In this document: positions 1-7,354 of the stretch, piece by piece
Layout: the number at the start of each line of letters is the position of its first letter
Numbering within the stretch: the stretch's first letter is position 1
From: RGIG2041 sp045532715
Lineage (GTDB): Bacteria > Bacillota > Clostridia > UBA1381 > UMGS1253
Assembly (NCBI GenBank): GCA_045532715.1
Contig: JAZSGM010000038.1
Coordinates: forward strand, 1 to 19,621
Direction of reading: 5' to 3'
Length of the DNA: 19,621 bases
Notes under the pieces: model-generated
Database searches by the model: none
The model's input: only the letters and a program-made list of their open reading frames with translations
Told to the model about the DNA's origin: nothing
Translations under genes and position numbers: made by a program

Positions 1-930
1 ATCCGGACCGAGCTTTTCAAACATCGGCTTGTTGTTGTTGCGCAGTGCACCAACGTGAATCTGTACAGCCCAGCCAAGCTCGTAGTACTTTTCGCAAAGA
101 TTCATGAATACATAGGTTGTAAACTTTTCAGCTTCAAGTGCAGTAAGCTCTTCTCCGGCGAGTCTCTTTTTAAGAATCTTGTCCACCTCAGCAGTTGTTG
201 CCTCTGCGTACGGTACTTCCAAGAATGCGTGGTCGGAGATAACGCAGCCTACGCTTGCGAAGAAATCAATTCTTTCATACAGGCACGCCATCAGCTTGCC
301 GACAGTGTCGATGTTTTCTGCCGGAAGGGATTTAATGTAGTTTACAAAGCCTGCATCGGCGATGTTGAATGCCTTGTCCGGACGGAAGGTCGGCAGCACC
401 TTTGTACCGAAGCCTTCGGTCTTCAACTTGATGTGATATTCAAGCGAATCCACGGGGTCATCTGTTGTGCAGATAACGGAAACGTTCGACATTGTGATTA
501 ACTGTCGTGCGGTGAATTTTCCGCTCTTTAATTGCTCTGCAATGTTATCGTAGATTTCATCTGCCGTCTTCGGTGAGAGCGGCGTATAGATGTTAAAGAA
601 GCGCTGCAGCTCCAGATGTGACCAGTGGTAGAGCGGGTTACCGATGATTTCCGGCATAATGCTTGCATATGCGCGGAATTTTTCTCTATCCGGCGCATCG
701 CCCGTAATCAGATTTTCGTCGATGCCGCAAATACGCATCTGGCGCCATTTGTAGTGGTCGCCACCGAGCCAGATTTGCGTGATGTTTTCGTATGTACGGT
801 CTTCGTAAATCTCCGACGGATTTAAATGACAGTGGTAGTCATAAATCGGCAAATCCTTTGCTACATCGTGGAACAAATGCTTTGCGGTGTCACTGTAGAG
901 TAAAAAATCTTCGTCCATAAATCTTCTCAT
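1..930 (-). CDS. uxaC: Glucuronate (uronate) isomerase, C-terminus cut by window edge
   Basis: Converts D-glucuronate to D-fructuronate (and galacturonate to tagaturonate), the first step of cytoplasmic hexuronate breakdown. The visible 310 residues begin MRRFMDEDFLLYSD and contain the amidohydrolase-like metal site DYHCHLNP (His33 and His35), followed by the family's WLGGDHYKWR and GNPLYHW segments. UxaC proteins are usually about 465 residues, so roughly the last third lies beyond position 1. The ATG at 930 was chosen because AAAGGAG lies just upstream. It is the sixth gene of the minus-strand operon and starts 12 bases after the uxuB stop. Neighbours uxuB and uxuA supply the next two steps, which makes the glucuronate branch the likely physiological role. 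Identification by recognisable family sequence; I am very sure. Confidence 0.96.
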   Translation of the reverse strand, partial: MRRFMDEDFLLYSDTAKHLFHDVAKDLPIYDYHCHLNPSEIYEDRTYENITQIWLGGDHYKWRQMRICGIDENLITGDAPDREKFRAYASIMPEIIGNPLYHWSHLELQRFFNIYTPLSPKTADEIYDNIAEQLKSGKFTARQLITMSNVSVICTTDDPVDSLEYHIKLKTEGFGTKVLPTFRPDKAFNIADAGFVNYIKSLPAENIDTVGKLMACLYERIDFFASVGCVISDHAFLEVPYAEATTAEVDKILKKRLAGEELTALEAEKFTTYVFMNLCEKYYELGWAVQIHVGALRNNNKPMFEKLGPD

Positions 931-942
931 ATCAAATCTCCT

Positions 943-1779
943 TTATACACCGGAGTATGCGGAGAAGCCGCCGTCTACCGGAATAATTACGCCCGTGATA
1001 AAGCCGGACTTTGTACTGTCTGTTAAGAACATCAGCGTGCCTAAAAGCTCGTCTGCCTCGCCGAAACGTCCCATTGGAGTTGCGTTTAAGATTTTGTGCG
1101 AACGTGCTGTATACGAGCCGTCAGGGTTCTTTAAGAGGGTCTCGTTTTGCTTGGTTAAGAAGAAGCCCGGTGCGATTGCGTTTACACGAATGCCCACCTT
1201 TGCAAAGTGTACGGCAAGCCACTGTGTGAAGTTCGAAATCGCTGCCTTTGCACCGCTGTATGCCGGAATTTTGGTGAGGGGAGTGAAGGCGTTCATCGAA
1301 GAGATGTTAATAATGATGCCGTCCTTTGCCTCTGCCATATCCTTGGCAAATACCTGCGTTGTTAAAAGTGTGCCCGTGAAGTTTAAGTCAAACACAAAGC
1401 GGATGCCGTCCGGGTCTAAGTCAAAGAAGGTCTTTAATCCTTCGATAGCGAGGTCGCCTTCTTCGTAGTATTCCTTATCCGTTGTGCCGCGCGGATTGTT
1501 GCCGCCTGCACCGTTGATTAAGATGTTGGTTTTGCCAAACGCTGCATCAACCTCTGCGCGTGCTGCTTCTAAAGATGCCTTGTCAAGCACATTGCAGCCA
1601 ACGGCGATTGCTTTGCCGCCTTCTGCGTTAATTCTATCGGCTACAGCCTGCGCTGCATCCTTGTTTAAGTCTAACAGCGCAATCTTTGCACCGTTTTTGG
1701 CAAGCTCTTCTGCGAAACTGCTGCAGAGCACGCCACCTGCGCCGGTTACGACGCAAACCTTATTGTCTAATACTTTCAT
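943..1779 (-). CDS. uxuB: D-fructuronate reductase (mannonate oxidoreductase), SDR type
   Basis: A 278-residue short-chain dehydrogenase/reductase that most likely reduces D-fructuronate to D-mannonate with NAD(P)H. The Rossmann nucleotide site TGAGGVLCS is at residues 12-20, NGAGG at 89-93, and the catalytic Ser160/161-Tyr174-Lys178 set lies in NISSMNAF and AYSGAKAA. The C-terminus ends in the usual SDR pattern (ITGVIIPVDGGFSAYSGV). This is the short SDR form found in Bacillus/Clostridium uronate clusters, unrelated to the longer E. coli UxuB. The ATG at 1779 follows AAGGGGG with about 10 bases spacing and lies two bases after the uxuA stop. Specificity rests on the uxaC-uxuA context, since the SDR family alone would not settle the substrate. 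Confidence 0.9.
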   Translation of the reverse strand: MKVLDNKVCVVTGAGGVLCSSFAEELAKNGAKIALLDLNKDAAQAVADRINAEGGKAIAVGCNVLDKASLEAARAEVDAAFGKTNILINGAGGNNPRGTTDKEYYEEGDLAIEGLKTFFDLDPDGIRFVFDLNFTGTLLTTQVFAKDMAEAKDGIIINISSMNAFTPLTKIPAYSGAKAAISNFTQWLAVHFAKVGIRVNAIAPGFFLTKQNETLLKNPDGSYTARSHKILNATPMGRFGEADELLGTLMFLTDSTKSGFITGVIIPVDGGFSAYSGV

Positions 1780-1781
1780 CC

Positions 1782-2822
1782 TTATTTTTCCCCCTTACAT
1801 ACTGCTTCCCATAAGCCATTGATGTAGGTTGCACCGAGCGCGCGGTCAAAAAGACCATAACCCGGGCGCCCCTGTTCACCCCAAATCATTCTGCCGTGGT
1901 CCGGGCGAACATACATCTCGAAGCCGATGTCGTGCATCGCTTTTACGATTTCATACATATCGAGTGAGCCTTTTGCGGACAGATGTGCAGCTTCCTCGAA
2001 GCAATGCTCGCCGGTCAGCTTGATATTTCTTAAGTGAATAAAATGTGCACGATCGCCGTACTTGCGGATTAAATCCGGCAGGTTATTATTCGGGTCTGCA
2101 CCGAGGGAACCTGTGCAAATTGTAAAGCCGTTGTTGATGCTCGGCTCAATTTCAATCATGCGCTTGTAGCTTTCCTCACCGGTGATGATGCGCGGCAGAC
2201 CGAAAATTGGCCACGGCGGATCGTCCGGATGGATTGCCATTTTCATATCAACCTCGTCACAAACCGGGATAATCTTGTGCAGGAAGTATGCAAAGTTTTC
2301 CCAAAGCTTTTCTGCGTCAATATCCTTGTACTGCGCTAAAAGAGCGCGCAGGCCGTCCATTGTGTAGCTTGCATCCCAGCCCGGGAGAGACAAATCAGAT
2401 TCTGCCGGATTGAGAGCATCCACTTCTGCCTGCTTGAAAATCAGGGCAGAGGAGCCATCCTCTAACTTATAATCGAGATCGGAGCGCAGCCAGTCGAATA
2501 CCGGCATGAAATTGTAGCAAATTACCTTTACGCCATACTTGGCGAGGGTGCGGATGTTTGTACAGTAATTTTCGATGTATTCATCGCGGTTGCCTGCACC
2601 GAGTTTGATATCCTCGTGTACCGGTACGCTTTCAATAACATCAAATTTAAGCCCTGCGGACTCAACTGCCTTTGCCAGTGCCGCCACCTTGTCCTCCGGC
2701 CAAACCTGACCGACAGGCACATCATAAATTGCGGTAACGATGCTGTACATGCCCGGAATCTGGGCAATTTTTTCTAAGGTGACCGGGTCATCTGTCCCGT
2801 ACCATCTGAATGACATTTTCAT
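1782..2822 (-). CDS. uxuA: D-mannonate dehydratase
   Basis: Dehydrates D-mannonate to 2-keto-3-deoxy-D-gluconate, which KdgK and KdgA would then process (neither gene is in the window). The 346-residue length is normal for the family. Visible hallmarks are FRWYGTDDPV at the start, ICYNFMPVFDWLRSDL (101-116), IHPDDPPWPIFGLPRI (197-212), ICTGSLGADPNN (235-246), HFIHLRN (260-266) and RPDHGR (306-311). His198, Cys236, His263 and Asp308/His309 correspond to the metal and catalytic residues known in UxuA. The start at 2822 follows the stop of the preceding barrel gene by one base, with AAAGG about 11 bases upstream; a second ATG two codons later is possible but less well spaced. It shares one transcript with uxuB and uxaC. 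Confidence 0.96.
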   Translation of the reverse strand: MKMSFRWYGTDDPVTLEKIAQIPGMYSIVTAIYDVPVGQVWPEDKVAALAKAVESAGLKFDVIESVPVHEDIKLGAGNRDEYIENYCTNIRTLAKYGVKVICYNFMPVFDWLRSDLDYKLEDGSSALIFKQAEVDALNPAESDLSLPGWDASYTMDGLRALLAQYKDIDAEKLWENFAYFLHKIIPVCDEVDMKMAIHPDDPPWPIFGLPRIITGEESYKRMIEIEPSINNGFTICTGSLGADPNNNLPDLIRKYGDRAHFIHLRNIKLTGEHCFEEAAHLSAKGSLDMYEIVKAMHDIGFEMYVRPDHGRMIWGEQGRPGYGLFDRALGATYINGLWEAVCKGEK

Positions 2823-2823
2823 A

Positions 2824-3582
2824 TTATTTGTATCCTTTCGCTTTTAAGAAGTCGTAGCTCATTTTCAGAGACTCAAACGGATTGTCAAAATTTCTATCCT
2901 GCTCAACGAAGATGAATTCCGGATTCAATTCATCGCAGCAAGAGATAATCTTATCCCAATCGAGATTGCCGTAGCCAACCTCACACATTTCCGGTGCATT
3001 GTCTTCAACCTTTAAGTCTTTGTAGTGCACTGCGCCGACCCTGGAAGCGTTCTTTTTCAGAAAATCTACCGGATTGATGCCTGCAACGGAAAGCCAGTAT
3101 ACGTCTACCATCAGCTTTACATTTTCGCTGCATTCCTCTAAAATGTAGTCCATGATGTATTTGCTGTCAACCTTCATAAACTCGAAAGCGTGGTTGTGGT
3201 ATGTAAATACCTGACCCTCTGCCGCCATCTTGTCTGCAATCTCGCTTGCACGTTTTACGAAGGTGAGAATGCCTTCCTTGGTCTCGCGGTATTCTACCGG
3301 CAGACCGCCAATGCCCGGCATATTGCAGCCGTAAACCTTATGGTCAGCGATATGCTTGTCGATATTGGCATATATTTCGTCAAAATTGCCGTGTGAGGAG
3401 GTGAGCTTAAAATCGTGCTTGTCGCACATTTCCTTTAAAAAGTACGGGTCTGCATTAAAAGCAGAGCGCTGTCCGTGTGTATAGCCGATTTCCTTTAATT
3501 TTGCAAACGAGCGGTCAATATCCTCGTTTGTTTTTACATAATCGCGGATGGTGTACATCTGCGCGCCGATAATTCTGCTCAT
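2824..3582 (-). CDS. Sugar phosphate isomerase/epimerase-like TIM-barrel protein (first of two)
   Basis: A 252-residue xylose-isomerase-like TIM barrel, of the group that opens with an (I)GAQMYTIRDYV type strand. Likely divalent metal ligands are in YHNHAFEF (128-135), MVDVYW (158-163), HYKDL (186-190) and FVEQD (225-229), so the metal centre looks intact. Proteins of this superfamily act as isomerases, epimerases, dehydratases or 3-keto-glycoside lyases, and the substrate cannot be read from sequence. The ATG at 3582 was preferred to a TTG one codon upstream: GGAGGG lies 9 bases before it, and it overlaps the oxidoreductase stop in TGATG, a sign of translational coupling. Its place between an oxidoreductase and uxuA suggests action on a uronate or oxidised sugar. 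It shares only the general fold pattern with the other barrel protein of the operon, so it is not an obvious recent duplicate. Confidence 0.85.
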   Translation of the reverse strand: MSRIIGAQMYTIRDYVKTNEDIDRSFAKLKEIGYTHGQRSAFNADPYFLKEMCDKHDFKLTSSHGNFDEIYANIDKHIADHKVYGCNMPGIGGLPVEYRETKEGILTFVKRASEIADKMAAEGQVFTYHNHAFEFMKVDSKYIMDYILEECSENVKLMVDVYWLSVAGINPVDFLKKNASRVGAVHYKDLKVEDNAPEMCEVGYGNLDWDKIISCCDELNPEFIFVEQDRNFDNPFESLKMSYDFLKAKGYK

Positions 3583-4760
3583 CAATAAGTGCCCTCCGTT
3601 CCCGTTGTTCTTTGTACAACATTCTTTTCTACCTTGGAATTTGCAATCTTTTCCATCAGGCGGTTATAGAAATCCTCGTGGTCGAAATCCTTTGTGGAAA
3701 CCCATTTGTTGCCGAGCCAGTCAGAGTAGTGGATTGCATTGGAAAGTGTCATTTCGTTAATGCCGTCTACACCGGGAGCAATCAATGCTTCGCCCTTGAG
3801 AATTGCATTGGTGAAGTTCTGGAGGAGCACTGCGTGGTCACCCGTTGCATGCGGCTTCGGTACCGGAATTTCACACTTCCAGTTTTCAATATGACCAAAA
3901 ATACCGGTGAAATTTTTGTTAAACTCACGCTCAGACTCTACATTGCGATAGAAGGTAATCTTGCCGCCTTCGCAAACGACCTTGCCCATATCCGCAGAGA
4001 TTTCTAAGCGGTTTGTGCCCGGCTGCTCGCCTGTGGAGGTGGTATAGATACCGACTGTGCCGCTGTTATACTTATAAAATGCGGTAACATCGTCTTCAAC
4101 CTCGATGTTGTAGTACTTACCGTAGTCGCACATGCTCATAACCTGATCCGGCATACCGAACATCCACTGTACGAGGTCGAGGTTGTGTGGGTTCTGGTTA
4201 ATCAGCGTGCCGCCGCCTTCGCCCTTCCAGGTCGAACGCCAGCTGCAGCTGTCGTGATAACCCTGCGGACGGTACCAGTCGGTAACAATCCAGATGAACT
4301 TCTTTATGTGACCGAGCTGGCCGGATTGAACCAGGTCGCGGATTTTATTCCAGTCACCGCGCGTTCTCTGCTGGAAGCCCATCGAGAAAACGAGTCCCTT
4401 TTCTTTGCCGTACTTCTCGTATGCTTCGTTCATTTCGAGTACCTGCTTTGTATGTACGGCAGCCGGCTTTTCGTTGTAAACGTGCAAGCCTGCCTTGAAC
4501 GCTGCGATTGCGAGCTTCGGATGGTCGTAGTGGGGAACGGCGATTAAAATCGCATCAATCAGACCGCTTGCCATCATTTCGTCCGCGTCGGCGAAAATCT
4601 TTACCTCTGCCGGCAGATTCTTTTCGCACCATTCGCGTCTTGCCTCTGCAATATCACATACTGCAGTTACTTTCATGTTCTTTACATGGTCACGGATGGA
4701 TTTGAAGTGCCCCGTACCCATATTGCCCATACCGATAATACCGAGTCTTACTGTATCCAT
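3582..4760 (-). CDS. Gfo/Idh/MocA family NAD(P)-dependent oxidoreductase
   Basis: A 392-residue two-domain sugar oxidoreductase. The N-terminal Rossmann motif GIIGMGNMG is at residues 7-15, the family's Lys motif NEKPA at 96-100 (Lys98), and the C-terminal-domain motif GGGTLINQNPHNLDLVQW at 182-199, with His192 and Asp195 as probable catalytic or substrate residues. A WYRPQGYHDS segment (162-171) is typical of a large Firmicutes subgroup. Such enzymes oxidise or reduce ring hydroxyls of sugars, inositols, uronates or glycosides; the substrate is unknown here. The start at 4760 was chosen because AAGGAGG lies 8 bases upstream; an in-frame ATG nine codons earlier overlaps the preceding gene and has no such site. 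It is the second gene of the uronate operon, coupled to the barrel protein downstream. Family certain, function inferred only from context. Confidence 0.88.
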   Translation of the reverse strand: MDTVRLGIIGMGNMGTGHFKSIRDHVKNMKVTAVCDIAEARREWCEKNLPAEVKIFADADEMMASGLIDAILIAVPHYDHPKLAIAAFKAGLHVYNEKPAAVHTKQVLEMNEAYEKYGKEKGLVFSMGFQQRTRGDWNKIRDLVQSGQLGHIKKFIWIVTDWYRPQGYHDSCSWRSTWKGEGGGTLINQNPHNLDLVQWMFGMPDQVMSMCDYGKYYNIEVEDDVTAFYKYNSGTVGIYTTSTGEQPGTNRLEISADMGKVVCEGGKITFYRNVESEREFNKNFTGIFGHIENWKCEIPVPKPHATGDHAVLLQNFTNAILKGEALIAPGVDGINEMTLSNAIHYSDWLGNKWVSTKDFDHEDFYNRLMEKIANSKVEKNVVQRTTGTEGTY

Positions 4761-4773
4761 TATAAATTCCTCC

Positions 4774-5628
4774 TTATAAGTTATCAATTATTTCTTTTAA
4801 GCTTTCGTATGCAATCTTAAAGCGTTCCTTCGGTGTAAACGGCGTTGTAAGGTCAATGCTGTCCATATCGCCCTGCAGATGGTCGAGTCCTGCAAAGCTG
4901 CCGAGGTGCGGCTCTAAAGAAACAAAGCCCTCGTAGTCTTTTTCTTTGAGTGCGGCGAGTATCTTATCTACATTGCCGATACCTTTGCCGGCAGGAACGA
5001 TTTTCTTTTCTGCCGTAGCATCCTTGATGTGCATATAAACAATGTAGTCCTTTAACAGCTCAAATGCTTCCGGATAGGTTTTCTGGCTGCACTCTACAAA
5101 GTTTGCCGGGTCAAATACGGCGCGCAGATTCGGGGAGTTTACTGCATCTAAAATTTCCTTACAACGCGATGCAACATTGCCGTAAATTCCCTTTTCGTTT
5201 TCGTGCAGTAAAATCACATCGTTTTCCTCTGCGATCCTGACCATTTTCTTCATGCGCGCGATGACTTCATCTTTATAATTCTCCGGATTTGCATCGTTTG
5301 GAATGTAGAAGCTGAACACACGAATAAAACGGGTTTTGAAAACTTTGGCAATCTGAATGATATGCTTTAAAAGCTCTAAGTGCGGTTCAAACGGATCTGT
5401 AATCAGAATTTTGCCGATAGGCGAGCCGATGGAAGATGCGCTGATGCCATAATGCTGCGCTAATGCCTGCACATTTTTTGCCTCTTCGAGCGTCAGCTCA
5501 GATACGTTTGTGCCGTTTACGCCACGGATTTCAAAATGACTGATACCGAGCTTTTTTAATTCTTCAAACTGTGTTTTGATGTCCGGTGAGATTTCGTCGG
5601 AAAAACCGGAATAAATAAAGCTTGCCAT
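4774..5628 (-). CDS. Sugar phosphate isomerase/epimerase-like TIM-barrel protein (second of two, first gene of operon)
   Basis: A 284-residue xylose-isomerase-like TIM barrel. Probable metal ligands are Glu143 (LLHENEKG), Asp173 (VFDPANF), His200 (MHIKDA) and Glu239 (SLEPH), the four-ligand arrangement seen in IolE/tagatose epimerase-type enzymes, followed by an acidic, proline-containing C-terminus. The reaction could be isomerisation, epimerisation, dehydration or lyase chemistry on an oxidised sugar. The ATG at 5628 was preferred over an in-frame TTG at 5640: the GAAAGG ribosome site touches the TTG but stands 12 bases before the ATG. It is the first gene behind the operon promoter, 13 bases ahead of the oxidoreductase. 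No signal peptide, so cytoplasmic. Family assignment is sure, substrate unknown. Confidence 0.85.
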   Translation of the reverse strand: MASFIYSGFSDEISPDIKTQFEELKKLGISHFEIRGVNGTNVSELTLEEAKNVQALAQHYGISASSIGSPIGKILITDPFEPHLELLKHIIQIAKVFKTRFIRVFSFYIPNDANPENYKDEVIARMKKMVRIAEENDVILLHENEKGIYGNVASRCKEILDAVNSPNLRAVFDPANFVECSQKTYPEAFELLKDYIVYMHIKDATAEKKIVPAGKGIGNVDKILAALKEKDYEGFVSLEPHLGSFAGLDHLQGDMDSIDLTTPFTPKERFKIAYESLKEIIDNL

Positions 5629-5667
5629 AATGCCGTCCAACCTTTCAAAATCAGTATTTACATCAAT

Positions 5668-5696
5668 AGTATAACGAAAAAGAGCCTTTAAGTCTA
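5668..5696 (-). promoter_or_regulatory. Predicted sigma-A promoter of the uronate operon
   Basis: On the minus strand, TAGACT (5696-5691, four of six matches to TTGACA) and TATACT (5673-5668, five of six to TATAAT) are separated by exactly 17 bases. This puts the transcript start near 5661 and leaves a leader of about 33 bases before the first gene. The DNA upstream (5700-5760) is very AT-rich. I cannot assign an operator for a uronate regulator, although a TTCGAA palindrome lies just upstream of the -35 box. Confidence 0.6.
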
Positions 5697-5783
5697 AACA
5701 TATTCGAACAAAAAAAGCAAATTCTACAATTTTTGATATCTACTATTTAACAAATGTGTGAATGGCTTAAACAAATCTGCCAA

Positions 5784-5833
5784 GGAAAAAACAAGCGACT
5801 TTCGCAGTAGAATAATACTTTCGCGAAAGTCGC
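5784..5833 (-). terminator. Rho-independent terminator of htrA
   Basis: A perfect 11-bp inverted repeat, GCGACTTTCGC at 5795-5805 and GCGAAAGTCGC at 5823-5833, encloses a 17-base loop. Read on the minus strand the stem is followed by TTGTTTTTTCC, a T-rich tail. The inner AGTA and TACT could extend the stem across a bulge. It lies about 45 bases beyond the htrA stop and separates the stress locus from the uronate operon promoter. Confidence 0.85.
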
Positions 5834-5876
5834 ATCGTTGATTTAATGTGTACCTGATGTACGATTTTTATAATAC

Positions 5877-7265
5877 TTAATTCAAGGAGACAGAGGGTCT
5901 GTCCTCGCCGAGAACAAGTGCGATGTCCATCGTCTTTTCATTGCGGATTACCGTAAGCTTAAGGGTATCGCCGGCGGCGTGTGCATCGCGGATTTCGTTG
6001 AGTTCGTCAACGGTGGCAATCTTTTTGCCGTTGCAGTGGGTAATCACGTCGCCGATTTGCAGTCCCGCCTTTTCTGCTGCTGAGAATTCAACAACAGATA
6101 CAACATATATACCAATCGGTAAATCATAGTATTCACTGATTTCTTCCGTAATGTTTCTGCCGTTAATGCCGATAAGCGGTCTGCCGCGTACGTAACCGAC
6201 AGCGATTAAGTCCTCGATAATCGGTTTTGCGATATCTGACGGAATTGCGAAGCCGAGGCCTTCTACGCCGCTTGCGGCAATCTTTGCATTGTTGATGCCG
6301 ATGATTTCGCCGTATGCGTTTGCAAGCGGACCACCGGAGTTGCCACTGTTGATGGCAGCGTCTGTCTGTAAAAGCGTATATTCGGTGCCGTCTACGCTTA
6401 CTTTGCGGTTTGTTGCGCTGATGATACCGGCAGTCACGGTGTCGGAAAGCTGCTGACCGAGTGGATTACCGATGGCGATTGCCACTTCACCGACCTGCAC
6501 ATCGCCGGAGCTGCCGAGAATGGCAGGGGATAGGCCGGTTTTTTCAATCTTGAGCACTGCAAGATCCGTTTGTGGATCTGTACCGATTAAGGTTGCCGGC
6601 AGTTCATTGTCTGCGTCTAAGGTTACGATGATTTCGGATGCATTTTCGATTACGTGGTTGTTTGTAACAATGTAGCCGTCTGTGCTGACAACAAATCCCG
6701 TGCCGCTACTGGTAAACGGCTGTTGCATGATACCGAAAAAGCTTTCCTGCATCGCGATGCCCTTTGTGGAAATGCCGACGACGCTCGGGCTGACTCGGTT
6801 GGCAACTTCTGTCACAGAAAGCGGCTTGCCTTCGTCATCGTTGTTTAAGCCGAGCGCTGTCATCAAATCAATTTTTGTGCGTAAATCATTGCCGTCTCGG
6901 TAAATGACTGTGGATTGGTTTTTGGGTGTAGTGAACCAATAGAATGTGGCACAGAGCGCAGAGGTTAAAATACTTGTAACCAGCGCGGTCACTACAACGA
7001 TCGGCCATTGCTTTTTGGCGCGTATCTTTTTTTCCGGTTTCCAGTTTGTGTCGTCATCACCATAGAGGTAGGCTGTATCGCTTTCTGTGTCTGTTGTTTC
7101 TGCTTTTTCAGTCGGCATATCATCGATGACCTCAAAGGTTTGGAAAGAAGTCTGCGATGTATCGGCAGATGCGGTTTCGGCAGACGCGGTCTCCATCACT
7201 TCTTCGATTGGTTCCGGTGTCTGCTGCGGTTTGTCGTTGAAAAATTCGTTTTGATTATTTTCCAT
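5877..7265 (-). CDS. htrA: Membrane-anchored HtrA/DegP-type serine protease with one PDZ domain
   Basis: A 462-residue surface quality-control protease that degrades misfolded secreted proteins. Residues 1-85 are a long acidic, Ser/Thr/Glu-rich cytoplasmic tail with the TASAETASAD stretch; a single membrane segment follows at about 88-110, leaving the protease outside the cell. The catalytic triad is His204 (TNNHV), Asp234 (TDLAVLKI) and Ser310 in GNSGGP. One PDZ domain occupies about 360-455 (GIYVVSV, AGLQIGDVI, LTVIRNE). The ATG at 7265 was chosen because AGAGG stands 8 bases upstream; an in-frame GTG at 7274 is part of that ribosome site. It lies 89 bases after the histidine kinase and may have its own promoter, but the order regulator-kinase-HtrA suggests control by the adjacent two-component system. 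Confidence 0.94.
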   Translation of the reverse strand: MENNQNEFFNDKPQQTPEPIEEVMETASAETASADTSQTSFQTFEVIDDMPTEKAETTDTESDTAYLYGDDDTNWKPEKKIRAKKQWPIVVVTALVTSILTSALCATFYWFTTPKNQSTVIYRDGNDLRTKIDLMTALGLNNDDEGKPLSVTEVANRVSPSVVGISTKGIAMQESFFGIMQQPFTSSGTGFVVSTDGYIVTNNHVIENASEIIVTLDADNELPATLIGTDPQTDLAVLKIEKTGLSPAILGSSGDVQVGEVAIAIGNPLGQQLSDTVTAGIISATNRKVSVDGTEYTLLQTDAAINSGNSGGPLANAYGEIIGINNAKIAASGVEGLGFAIPSDIAKPIIEDLIAVGYVRGRPLIGINGRNITEEISEYYDLPIGIYVVSVVEFSAAEKAGLQIGDVITHCNGKKIATVDELNEIRDAHAAGDTLKLTVIRNEKTMDIALVLGEDRPSVSLN

Positions 7266-7314
7266 AAAAAACACCTCTGATTTTTATTGTGTGTAATTTT
7301 TCTGTATTCATTCT

Positions 7315-7343
7315 ATAATACAAATTTTGCAGAATTATGAATT
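7315..7343 (-). promoter_or_regulatory. Possible promoter in front of htrA
   Basis: The 89-base gap between kinase and protease genes is AT-rich and contains, on the minus strand, TATTAT at 7320-7315 as a candidate -10 box, about 45 bases before the htrA start. No good -35 match is seen at the proper distance, which would fit activation by the neighbouring response regulator or simple read-through from the kinase. Weak call. Confidence 0.3.
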
Positions 7344-7354
7344 GCATGTAAATT

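Noticed and set aside
995..1822. Long plus-strand frames opposite uxuB
   Set aside because: They are complementary-strand shadows of a well-conserved gene, lack ribosome sites and show no recognisable family.
4761..4787. Longer N-terminus for the Gfo/Idh oxidoreductase starting at 4787
   Set aside because: It would overlap the upstream gene, add residues not typical of the family and ignore the AAGGAGG site placed for the ATG at 4760.
5629..5640. TTG start for the first barrel protein of the uronate operon
   Set aside because: The AAAGG ribosome site abuts this codon, too close for use; the ATG at 5628 is properly spaced.
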